Positions 1-9,992 of a stretch of DNA of 64,000 bases are shown piece by piece. Source of the DNA: Cryptomeria japonica (Eukaryota > Streptophyta > Pinopsida > Cupressales > Cupressaceae); assembly GCF_030272615.1 (NCBI RefSeq), contig NC_081406.1:260203386-260267385 (forward strand), read 5' to 3'. Every line of letters starts with the position of its first letter. The stretch's first letter is position 1. The position numbers and the translations under genes were made by a program. Below the pieces are notes generated by a model. The model was not told the DNA's origin and did not search any database. It saw only the letters and a list, made by a program, of their open reading frames with translations.

Positions 1-1
1 T

Positions 2-1606
2 TCTTCATTCCAAAAACTTGTGGAAATACTCATGGAAAATGACAAGGAAAAATACTTGCTCATGCTTACAAGCAAAGGGGTTAAACTCCCTGAAGACTTT
101 GACACAAACATGTTTAGAACGAGATCTCAACATTGCGAATATCAAGAATGACAACGAGAAGGGGAAGCATGCGACCCTGAACAAGATATTCTTGAACAAA
201 ACATACCGGAACAACATACACCAGGGCAAAACATCCCTGAGCAACACATCCCCGAGCAAAACATACTGTTCCATACACCATTTCAACCTAGGATTAATGC
301 AAGGGAAGAACTCTTCCCTCAACAAAACAATGCACCTTTGGTTGCCCTTACTCAACAAATGCAAATGTTACAAAGATAAATGCAAGATATGCAACAAGGG
401 ACAACAGTACGGTACTCATTAAACAAAATTTGTCCTTATCCCTTTGACAGAAGATTGCACATGATCCCTTTTCCTCCAAACTCTGATGTTCCTAAATTTG
501 ACAAGTACGATGGGAAAAGAGATCCTTGTGATCAGGTTAGAGAATTCTGTACCATGAGCCTTGAATTCGCTCATGACGATACCTATCTGATGAGGTTATT
601 CCCAAGAAGTTTGGGAGGACAAACAATGGAATGGTTATCCAAAATCACACCTCCTGTCAGATCATTTGATGAACTAGTCAACAAATTCATCACTCAATAT
701 TCCTATAACATTCAACATGCTATAACCATGCTAGACGTCTGTAACACCAAACAGAAAAATAATGAAACGTTCATGGTATTCCTTCAACATTGGTGACGTA
801 TGGTTTCACAATATCCTCAAGATAGTCCTGAAAAGGAGAAAATGAAAATTTTCATCAACAACTTGAATGGTGAGATGAGTTACAGGCTCAAACTCCAATG
901 CATACTATCTTTCGCTAAACTAATTGAAAATGACATTCAAGTAGAAGAAGCATGTGTCAAGAAAGGAATGCTCAAATTCTTCAAAGAAGGAACAAGTTCA
1001 TCAAACTACAATAACCAAAATAACACCAACTTAGACAAATCTAGATCCTAGACTCGAAACAAAAACAATGGAAATGAAGGAGGCAATGAATCACATGATC
1101 CAAAATTTAAACAGCCAGTGCTTGCATTATCAAGAAATCCTCAAGCTACAAACAATCCTAAAGGTGCTAACCCAGACGCTAACACATATGCACCGAATAC
1201 CAATCAAGGTGAACCCAACACAAACAACACCAACGATACTCAAAACAAAACCACAAATCGAGGACCTAATAATAGTTCACAAGACGACACCAACAATTTC
1301 AAAAAACGTGTCTTCACACCACTGGGACAATCATTGGAGTTAGCATTCAGAGAACTCCTGGCAAACAAGATTGTCTCTTTGCCCGCAATTAGCAACTATG
1401 AACCACAAATCAAACCACCTTGGTGGAATGACTCACACTTTTGTGATTTTCATCTCAACAAAGGTCATCGAACAAACGATTGCATGAGATTGAAAAACAT
1501 TGTTCAAGACATGATTGATAGAGGTGATTTAATGGTGGATGGTCTCAAAACAAATGGTGACCATGGAGCCTTTAAAAAATCCTCTTCCAAACTACAACAA
1601 AGATGA
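2..1606 (+). pseudogene. gypsy gag (capsid/nucleocapsid) remnant
   Basis: One frame can be followed from base 2 to about 1606, broken by stops near 149, 377, 794 and 1049. It starts with a Gln/Pro-rich stretch with repeated PEQ units (about 173-270). A retrotransposon gag core follows (about 490-900, with PKFDKYDGKRDP and GGQTMEWL), then an Asn/Thr-rich linker. It ends with a Cys/His segment (FCDFHLNKGHRTNDC, about 1440-1485) that resembles the degenerate zinc knuckle of this lineage. The protein would package the element RNA into virus-like particles. A frameshift near 1565-1575 leads into the protease frame. The N-terminus lies outside the window. Confidence 0.85.
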
Positions 1607-2372
1607 AGCTTCAACCTCAAACGATACACGTGGAGCTCATATCAATCACATCTACAATAACACCATCAATCACATATCAGCTGAAGACAATCATGTAAAC
1701 GTCATCACAATCCAAGACCAGCATAATCATGAATCTATCAATGTAACAACTAGAGCTCAGAAATATGTCTTGAAGGGCCACAAAACAACAACAAACACTA
1801 CACCAAAAATCCAATATGATTTAGTCAGCCAACTACGCAAAAATCCTGCTCATATATCTATACTAGAATTGTTGAAACTGCCGCCAAAACACAAAGACAT
1901 ATTAGAACAAGCGTTGTTGGAAACCAATGTACCTCAAGATTTGGAAGCTGACAAATTCCAAGCCATGGTCGCTCATATGAAAGGGCCTCATAATCTCACC
2001 TTCTCAGAGCATGATAATACTTCCTTAAGTCATCTGCATAACACTCCTCTCCATATTGAAGTCATCATCTATAAACACCGAGTAAAACGAGTCTTGATAG
2101 ATGGAGGAGCTAAACTTAATATATGTACCTTAAAACTTATCCGTGCATCAGGCTTCTCTAAGGAGTCTATTGATCCACGTAAAAAGATTACCATAAAAGC
2201 ATATGATGATGAAGAAAGGTCCTCTAAAGGAACCGTGATGTTACCCATTCAAGTTGGCCCCATAGAAAGAGATACTATGTGTCAGGTCTTAGACATAGAC
2301 CTCACGTACAAGATTTTATTAGGTCGACCTTGGATACATGAAATGCAAGTAGTACCTTCTACGTATCACTAG
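1539..2372 (+). pseudogene. gypsy aspartic protease region
   Basis: This frame continues the polyprotein after the gag frameshift. The segment VLIDGGAKLNICTL (about 2092-2135) matches the retropepsin active-site region; the usual D-[ST]-G appears as D-G-G, common in this plant lineage. ILLGRPWIHEM (about 2310-2345) matches the conserved ILGRxWI motif near the end of the protease domain. The reading frame stops at TAG (2370), probably a former CAG, and coding resembling the polyprotein continues in the same frame beyond. The enzyme would cleave Gag-Pol. Confidence 0.8.
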
Positions 2373-3908
2373 TGTGTAAAATTTCCTTACAACGGACAAG
2401 AGGTCTCTACATCTGCTGATCACAATCCATTTCAACATTGCAACACAATGGGGGAAACCCAGGACAGTTTGGCTCCCCATAATAGGGAAAAACAAAAATC
2501 CTCAACATCAGATCTACAGAAGGCAAAGTCTGAATCATTGCCTAGAGATTTCAAGTAGAAAATGCAAATCAGAGAACAAGGCATGGGAGAATACTCTTTG
2601 GAACCCATGTGTTTGGCCAACTTACCAACATCACCCAGATCTCATGGATTACCTACAACATCAACACATCAAGTAACCTATCCCATCACCAAATTTGATG
2701 GTACCTTCATCCAACTCGGCACTCTAGCACATGAATCAGAGGAAAAGGACATCCTTAGCTGGTTATACCAAGATGAGGAAGAAGATAACAGAGCAACTGC
2801 TCTGGACATAGTCCTACCAATGCACCTATATGGAAAGGGCTACTTAATCATGCAACAAATGGGATATAATGGTAAAGGACCTATTGGAAAATGCAAAGGA
2901 GTCATTGAACCAATAGACCTTCCTTCATAGCTCAGAAGAGACAAAACAGGATTGGGCTGTAAACTCACTTTCCTACTAACAAAGATACCACACATAACTC
3001 CAAAACCTCAATGGAAAGCAAAGAAGAATTACAAAGAAGAATCCTGGCAAGAAGCACTATTTGAGTCAGCAAAAACAATCTGCAAGGACTGTGAACATAA
3101 AGAACAGAAGCAACATCACGAGAAACTCCTCGATCACAAGAAGGCCATATCTGTAGCAGTAGCTCATATTCAAGCACCAATATCTAAAAAAGTAGAACTA
3201 CCTCCTGATATCATTATTCCTCCCCAAGGAGGAACAGTATATGAGCAAATACAAAAGGTAGAAGCAGGGTCCGACATAGAATCAGCGAAAACTATCAAAC
3301 TGGTATCAATTATCAAAGATCTATTTTCACCATACAACATACCTATTTACAACACTGAAAAGATCTGGGATAATAACTCTGAGATTGATTCCAATGAATA
3401 TGAATGGGGTAGCTGCTCAAATGCTACTGGAGATACCGCTAACAATACTAGTTCCATATCCCTTTCTCAAGAAGAGCATAATGTAGAAGTTGGACTACTT
3501 GAATTTGGACCACAGAATATCTATGATGCTAAGGAAAGTGAGTAGAAACATTATGAACAAGTCTATATGGAAGATGATACCATCGAAGACCTCGATAGAA
3601 TCCTAAACTTCTTTAGCACTCAAACCAATCATGATGAAACCTCTATCTTGACACTTATAGTAGCAGAACTTGATCCACCAAATGATTCCTTACCACTTAT
3701 CTTCCCTGACATCATTGACTGGGATGAACCCGAAATGCATGATATACCAATTTTCCCATACGATGAATCTATTATCCACTACCTATGTATCGTTAACCTA
3801 GAAACAGGCTCTACCAGTGAACATGATAATGATGTCTACAACTGAGGGAGTGCCAAGTCTCTCAATCGCAAAAATAAACCAAAGAAAAGATTCAGTGCTG
3901 AAAACTAG
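2373..3908 (+). pseudogene. gypsy protease-RT linker with G-patch-like segment
   Basis: The polyprotein frame continues with stops at about 2558, 2928, 3543, 3843 and 3906. Around 2835-2925 it encodes GYLIMQQMGYNGKGPIGK followed by a Gly/Pro-containing tail. This fits the glycine spacing of a G-patch (a short RNA-binding domain), which is known C-terminal to proteases of some retroelements. The rest (2952-3845) is an acidic, low-complexity linker rich in Glu, Asp and Ser with no domain I recognise. I infer that it links protease to reverse transcriptase. Confidence 0.6.
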
Positions 3909-3911
3909 TCA

Positions 3912-5324
3912 ATGGTAGCTTTAGATCACAAAAAAGTAAAAATAAAGGACGCATCTGAGGGTGAAAACCTTTTTAAGGAACCTAAAGATGGGAGGCTTGA
4001 CACTCTTCCTAAACATTTTCATGAGCGATCACCCATATTGATTGAGCCCACTCAATCAATCAACATTGGTACTACAGAAGTAGCCAAAAACATACACCTG
4101 GCAGAATCTCTGACAGAGGAGGAAAGATCAGCATTTATCATCTTTTTTAAAGAAAAGCAAATTAACTTTGCTTGGTCATACGCAAATATGCTCGGAATTG
4201 ATCCACACTTAATCATGCATCACTTGTCCATCTCTCTAGGAGTTAAGCCAGTCAAACAAAAACTACGAAAGATGAATCCACAGGTGGCACTCATGGTCAA
4301 GGCTGAACTAAAGAGACTATTAGATGTCAAATTCATTCGACCCATCGACTATGCAGAATGGATTTCCAACATAGTACTAGTATCAAAACTAGATGGTAGT
4401 ATTAGAATCTGCACTGATTTCAGAGATGTCAACACAGCCTGTCCAAAGGATGACTTTCCTTTGCCCAGTATCGACATAATTGTAGACCTCACAGCGGGCA
4501 ATGCAATGCTCTCACTAATGGACAGTTTTTCAGGCTATAATCAAATAAAAATAGACCCATAGGATCAAGATAAAACAACGTTTACCTATCCTTGGGGAAC
4601 GTACTGTTGGAATGTTATGCCTTTTGGCTTAAAGAATGCAGGAGCTACTTATCAACGAGCAATGACAACAATCTTTCATGACATGATGCATACCTTCATG
4701 GAAGACTATGTGGATGATTTACTAGCTAAATCCTTCATTAGAGCAGAACATATAAGCATCTTAGAAAAGATCTTTGATCGATTGGAAAAATTCCAAGTCA
4801 GACTCAACCCTAAAAAGTGTGTCTTCGGGGTTACATCAGGCATGTTACTAGGCTACATAGTCTCAGCTAAAGGTATTGAAGTGGATCCAGTAAAGGTACA
4901 AGCCATTATGGAGATGCCACCACCAAAGAACATCAGCCAACTCAGATCTCTACAAGGATGACTTCAATCAATCAGGCGATTCATCACTCAACTCATAGAC
5001 AAAAGCCTACCATTCAATCATTTGCTACATAAGAATGTGCCATTCATATGGGAAGCCAAATGTGGTGAATCCTTCTATCAAATCAAGCAATATTTGATGA
5101 ACCCACCAACTCTAATACCACCAATAGCAAGGAAGCCACTTATTCTCTACATTTCAATAATAGATGTATCACTGGGGGCACTATTGGCACAAGAAGATCA
5201 ACAAGGAAAGGAATGAGCAATATACTACATCAGTAGGACATTGAACACCTATGAGCTCAATTACACATTTATTGAGAAAGCCTGTTTGGCTATAGTCTTC
5301 GCCTCCCAAAAGTTCTGACATTAC
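3912..5324 (+). pseudogene. gypsy reverse transcriptase with RNase H connection
   Basis: Reverse transcriptase motifs appear in order: KLRKMNPQ, VKFIRPIDYAEWISN, LDGSIRICTDFRDVN, then LMDSFSGYNQIKI with the first catalytic Asp (about 4515-4555). MPFGLKNAGATYQ follows at 4617, and the catalytic YVDD box is at 4707-4718. The frame then gives the gypsy connection and the start of RNase H (PFIWEAKCGESFYQIK, 5040-5090; LGALLAQEDQQGKE). Stops at 4560, 4959, 5214 and about 5318 fall where Gln or Arg codons are expected. The catalytic boxes survive, so the stops alone would abolish activity. Confidence 0.9.
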
Positions 5325-5960
5325 ATGCTAGCTCACACAATCAAGCTAGTTGCAAAAATTGATCCTCTCAAATATTTACTCAGCAAGGCAGCTCTTACAG
5401 GCCGATTGGCTAAATGGGTCATGATTCTCAGTGAATTTGATATCCAATACACAGAACAAAGAGCTATCAAAGGACAAGCAATTGTAGATCAACTAGTTGA
5501 AGCACCGCTACCAGGAAAACAAACTATGGAGATTGAATTCCCAGATAGAGACATTCTTGCTATTTCTACCAAGCAATGGACCCTATACTTTGACGGATCC
5601 TACACACAACATGGTTCAGGTGCTAGAATTCTCTTCATCACTCCTAAAGGACACACTATACCAAGATCATATAGTCTTATGTTCCCATGCACAAATAATG
5701 TGGCTGAATATGAGGCATTGGTTATAGGCATCAAAATGGCCGTAGAATGGAAAATCATGGAGTTAAAGGTCTACAGAGACTCACAACTAGTCATCAATCA
5801 AATCAACAATGACTATCAGACAAAAGATGACAAGCTACTACCCTACAAACGAATGGTGGATGATTTCAAACAGTATTTTGTACACATCACCTTCGAGCAA
5901 ATACCAAGATTGAACAACAAAGCAACTGATGCAATGGCTACTATCACTTCATTACTATAG
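5325..5960 (+). pseudogene. gypsy second (archaeal-type) RNase H domain
   Basis: After a spacer (LAKWVMILSEFDIQY, about 5405-5455) the frame encodes WTLYFDGSYTQHGSGA, TNNVAEYEALVIGIKMA and VYRDSQLVINQIN, ending with an NNKATDAMA segment. These carry the Asp, Glu, Asp and Asp positions of a type-1 RNase H fold. Known members of the Tat lineage carry such an extra RNase H between RT/RNase H and integrase. The frame is open for 211 codons and ends at a stop at 5958; integrase follows in the same frame. Confidence 0.85.
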
Positions 5961-6119
5961 ATTCCAGAGCAACAGAGTCATTACGAGTTTCTAGTACAAC
6001 AACTGTTCTCCCCAACCTATAACCACTCTAAATCCCATGTTATCTATGCATTGACTAGTTCGGATTCCCCTTTGTATGGACCAATATATGATTATCTAAA
6101 GAACAATATTCTACCCATT

Positions 6120-6898
6120 GACCAATCCCAAAACCAAAAGCGTAATTTTATCTGACAAGCCGCTCGCTATACCCTTACTGCTGATACTTTGTACCATCAA
6201 GGTCTAGATGGTACTCTTCTTTGTTGCCTTGATCGTAACGAATCTGATTTCGCTTTACACGAGCTTCACGAAGGTATCTGTGGCACACATTCGAGTGGGA
6301 CTACTGTTGCTAAAAAGATTCTAAGAATGGGATATTACTGGCCGACAATGGAAAAATATTCTTATCATTTTGCAAAAAAGTGCCCTAAATACCAGATCCA
6401 TGGCAATCTGATACATGCACCAGCATAGGAATTGCAGCCATTTACAATGTCCTAGCCCTTTTGTCAGTGGGGACTCGACTTGGTCGGAAAAATTCATCCT
6501 TCATCTTCACATGGACACAAGTTCATTATAACTGCAACAAAATACTTTACCAAGTGGATAGAAGCAGTCCCCATGACCACAGTGACTGGAAAACAAATTG
6601 CCTCTTTTATCCTAAACTATTTGATTTGCAGATATGGTATTCCAAGCTCCATCATCACCGATAATGGACAACCATTCAAAAAACCAAGATGTCTGAGAAA
6701 TATGTGAACAATTCAAAATACAACATCGGTTCTCTACACCATACTACCCACAGGGGAATGGTCAAGTAGAAGCATCCAACAAGACAATACTAAAAATCTT
6801 AAAGAAAACACTGAATGATGCAGGCAAAGATTGGCATGTACAACTCAATCCAGCACTTTGGGCATATAGAACTGGCATCCCACTAATACATTTAGCCT
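6120..6898 (+). pseudogene. gypsy integrase, truncated
   Basis: The HHCC zinc-binding region begins about 6240 (LHELHEGICGTHSSG, GYYWPTM, CPKYQIHG); the second-last Cys is replaced by Tyr. The catalytic core follows (KFIITATKYFTKWIEA, 6530-6575; IITDNGQPF, about 6650-6680), with stops near 6152, 6426, 6449 and 6705. After a frameshift, 6721-6880 encodes YYPQGNGQVEASNK and LWAYRTGIP, the conserved end of the core with its catalytic Glu. The match stops exactly where CACTA begins. The C-terminal domain is absent here and beyond 61646, so part of the integrase has been lost. Confidence 0.85.
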
Positions 6899-7099
6899 AA
6901 AATTCTGACGAAGGTTTCCGACGGAGAAGGTATATTGTGATCAAACTTGATTTTTTTTTGAAAAAATGCCTGATTTCGTCTGAATTCTGACGATAATGCA
7001 ACATTTGGTTTTGATAGAGAAGGAATTGGCAATGACATTTGGGTTTTTTTAGAAAAAGTGCCCACGTTCATCGAAATTCCGACGACCGCGTGCATTACT
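6881..7099. repeat. CACTA left terminal inverted repeat
   Basis: It starts with CACTA and is the imperfect inverse of 61429-61645, apparently matching at about three quarters of positions. Repeated subterminal motifs are visible: TTCTGACGAA (about 6902), TTTCCGACGGA (about 6914), ATTCTGACGAT and ATTCCGACGAC. In known CACTA elements such motifs are transposase-binding sites; that role is inferred here. Confidence 0.85.
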
Positions 7100-8270
7100 T
7101 TAAAAAAAAGAAAAGACCAAGTCATTTCATAAATTCCGCCTCTTTACAAAATCCTGCCTCTCATTTGTCCCGTGCCCTCTGTAGCGAACCTGTGGGTTTA
7201 ATCATGGTGGGGTTAAGACCATTGGTGTGACAAACACGACCGTAGCGGGGAATGGGGGCACGAAGTGCCACGGGCACAAAGTGCTAAGGGCTGGCACATA
7301 ACTAGCAAGGACGACTGCAAGGGAGCCCAAAATGGGTTGTGTAAACGGCGATGCCTGAGCCTCCGTCAAAAGCAATAAGAGCTACAGATGGAGGAACAAG
7401 TTCACCCGCAAAAAAAGCTACAGACAGAGGAAGAAGTTCACTCACAATAAGAGCTTCCTCTATTCTATATATCCGACGTCAGTGCCATGTCAGGCTGGAA
7501 GTGGCGATGGAGTATGATTCGGTGGAAGTGGAGGCGGACAAAAGCCGACATTGATCAATCAGTCATTGGTAGTGGGAGACATTATTTTAAATGGTATGAA
7601 AATTTTCCAACTATGGCTAGATAATTTGTATTTTCCTCATTGATCCTGCTTTGGTTTTTAGGAAGCCATTAGAGTGAAGTTGATTGCGTCTTCTGGTGTT
7701 AGATAAATTGTATTTTCCTCATTGTAGGGAAGATAGGTTGTGTACTTCATATTTTAATGCTTATCTTGAAGGATATTGGATGTGTGGTGGACATTTATTT
7801 CAAATTATTATTGTCCTGTATCGTGTTTATGTTAAAATATGAATTTGCAGGTGCATGTAATGGTGCAAACTTTCAGTAGTAGATGTTGTTGTGGACAAAT
7901 CTTTTACATATGTTTATTGTTCTATTCCAGTCTATATGAGAATTATGTAATTGTTAAAAAATTCCCATAAATAACAAAAAGATCTTTTGAAAAGTTTATT
8001 AAATATTTAATGATGTTGGAAGTGTTATTGGGTTTTTGGTTTAGAGGTGAATGAGTCTATTTGGGATCAAGTATTTTGATGAGGCTAAGAGCAAGGCCCT
8101 AATATCAAAACAATTCAAAATAGAGGAAGCTTGGATCACAACTCCAAGTGATTTGGCAAAATTATTAACCCTCAATTCTAGGCTCTTGATAGGTTTTTAT
8201 CCGAAGACTTGTTCTCCAATATCAAGTAGATAAATGAATTTTATGGTTCTTTTCCTTTAGCATTGAGTAT
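7100..8270. other. CACTA left interior, no recognised gene
   Basis: A GC-richer patch at about 7150-7560 stands out from the AT-rich surroundings. It contains an open frame of 67 codons (7351-7554) that resembles nothing I know. From 7560 to 8270 the sequence is AT-rich with no convincing coding. Confidence 0.4.
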
Positions 8271-8395
8271 TCACCTTTCCCATCATTGTGTTCCATGAAA
8301 TGACATCTCTTTGAGGCATTCTATCAAATAGCTCACCCACTTTGTGGATGCTTCCACATTTTGCAAACATATATACCACACTATCGAATCTCTAT
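8271..8395 (-). pseudogene. PPR repeat fragment
   Basis: The minus strand encodes one pentatricopeptide unit: VVYMFAKCGSIHKVGELF followed by DRMPQRDVISWNTMM. This is the typical AKCGS...A..LFD.MP.RDV.SWN.M pattern of plant PLS-class PPR proteins, which bind organellar RNA. No start, neighbouring unit or C-terminal domain is recognisable, so it is a short gene fragment inside the CACTA element. It reads outward, towards the left end. Confidence 0.7.
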
Positions 8396-8918
8396 CCATC
8401 TTTGCTAGCTTCAACCACAACTATTCACGTAAGCATCCCTTCCCGGTCGAGCGAACGAGTGCCTACCTAAAGGCCCTCCCAAGGTATCTTAGTTCGCGTT
8501 GTCTCGGGGCATATTAGGGGATCACAATGGGGATCACAATAGGGAACATGCAGGTAGGGGCCGTCCCCCAATGAACACAAAGGAGGGAGGTGGACATAGT
8601 TCCCTGTGGGTTTAATCACTGCAGGATGTAGGAATGGTTTAATCGCTGCAGGAAAAAGGTAGGGTATAATCAACAAATTCATTGTTATACATATTCAAAT
8701 ATTTAGATTCAAATTTTATTATATATTTATCATATTAATTGGTAATAGCAGAGATGGTGGGAGGTTTCTGTAATATGATATGATCAATTTAAAAGAAGAA
8801 TTTCTTACAAGACCTAAACCGTTGAACAATCCTACAATCATGTATTATTTAAACACTGCATTTTAAATAATGAACAATATAGTTATCCTGAAACATATTA
8901 ACACTACTTTCCATATTT
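8396..8918. other. Non-coding, with a duplicated GGTTTAATC.CTGCAGG motif
   Basis: A GC-rich stretch at 8440-8680 carries two close copies of GGTTTAATC(A/G)CTGCAGG (about 8609 and 8636). TGTGGGTTTAATCA is shared with the GC-rich patch near 7191. The rest is AT-rich. No gene seen. Confidence 0.4.
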
Positions 8919-9062
8919 AAAATATATCCTAATTAAGGGGATGGCTGACCTAAATCTGCGTGATTGAGTGCCATTATGTAAAATATATCCTAATTATGGG
9001 GATGGCTGACCTAAATCTGCGTGATTGAGTGCCATTATGTAAAATATATCCTAATTATGGAT
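8919..9062. repeat. 61-bp tandem repeat, about 2.3 copies
   Basis: Units start at 8919, 8980 and 9041, each with AAAATATATCCTAATTA; the third is truncated. The first two are nearly identical, so the duplication is recent compared with the surroundings. Confidence 0.9.
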
Positions 9063-9169
9063 GCTGGTATATATGGTAGTGACAGAAAATCCCTGTTGCA
9101 GAACCGTGAGAGCAATGTGTAGTGATCGAGTGCTATTTTTTCTCAGTGTTTTGGAGGGGAGCATAAGTG

Positions 9170-9475
9170 TACCGTTAGGAAGGTGGTATAAAATGGAAGC
9201 TGAGAGGTATAAGGTTATGAGGTGTGGGTTAGGATAAGATAGGGAGGTAAGTGATGAAGGCTGTAATGGTAAAAGAGTAAGTTAGGATATGTTAGGGGTT
9301 TGGAAGGTAGGAAAGTGAATGGGGGGAGATAAAAGGATGTGAAGGATGGAATGGGTTAGATAGGTGAAGCAAAAGTAAGTGTGTATGAGGTTAAGGGGTA
9401 GGATATGATGTAGGAAAGTGGAGGAGGTTAAGATAGGGGATATGAAAGGTAGATGGAAGGATATTTTAGGTATGA
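9170..9475. other. G-rich, cytosine-depleted tract
   Basis: For about 300 bases the plus strand has only a handful of C and is made of G, A and T, with many GG and GGTTAGG-like steps. It has no open reading frame and no clear repeat period. It may be a degraded minisatellite. Confidence 0.6.
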
Positions 9476-9544
9476 GAGACTATAGGGCTATCAAGCTAGG
9501 CCTTCTATGACTCAACAACCTTTTAGGGGAGAATCTAATGTTTT

Positions 9545-9992
9545 TAGTAATTAGGATCTTCTAATTATGGTGGGGCCTAGCCAACATAGGGTTATATGAG
9601 AGGCACATGATATGTATATGTTAGTATTAGACAAAGAGTGCCCACAAGGTTTTAGAGTAGGTGGACACCATGCTAGGATGTCAAAGTAGATATTGATATG
9701 TGGGTCTTTACCCTCCCAAACACACAAAGGTCAAAGAAAGATTCCACCAACACCTAACACTCTCTAACATTCTTCTTCACACAACACTCTCTAACATTAA
9801 TTATGATGATAGTGTACCTCCTTAAACCTTCCACCAACACCTAATTCAATACCAAACTCTTTCCCAATCTCGCTAATGGACTAATTAACTCAATTCACTG
9901 TGAAATTGTGACAGTCAATGCAAGGTTTAGGACAATAGTAATTAGGATCTTTTAATTATTGTGGGGCCTAGCCAACATAGGGTTATATGAGA
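9545..9992. repeat. 57-bp direct repeats about 390 bp apart
   Basis: Copies at 9545-9601 and 9936-9992 share TAGTAATTAGGATCTT and GGGGCCTAGCCAACATAGGG with very few differences. The stretch between contains shorter duplications such as TTCCACCAACACCTAA. They could be the ends of a very small non-autonomous element or a local duplication; no coding is visible. Confidence 0.7.

Larger units (their letters stand above)
1..6880 (+). mobile_element. Ty3/gypsy retrotransposon, Tat-like, left part (interrupted by CACTA)
   Basis: Domains run in the order gag, aspartic protease, G-patch-like segment, reverse transcriptase, RNase H, a second archaeal-type RNase H, and integrase, all on the plus strand. 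The extra RNase H before integrase is typical of the Tat branch of plant Ty3/gypsy elements. The 5' LTR lies left of the window. Coding stops abruptly at 6880, where the CACTA element begins; the element's polypurine tract and 3' LTR resume at 61796-61809. Many in-frame stops and at least two frameshifts make it a dead copy. Most stops look like CAG or CGA codons changed to TAG or TGA. Confidence 0.9.

Noticed and set aside
3912-6898. Pol region considered as an endogenous pararetrovirus
   Set aside because: An integrase with HHCC and core motifs, plus a polypurine tract and LTR at the far side, fit a Ty3/gypsy retrotransposon. No movement or coat protein motif was seen.
7351-7554. 67-codon frame in a GC-rich patch
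   Set aside because: Short, no recognisable motif and no splice or promoter context; GC-rich sequence favours open frames by chance.
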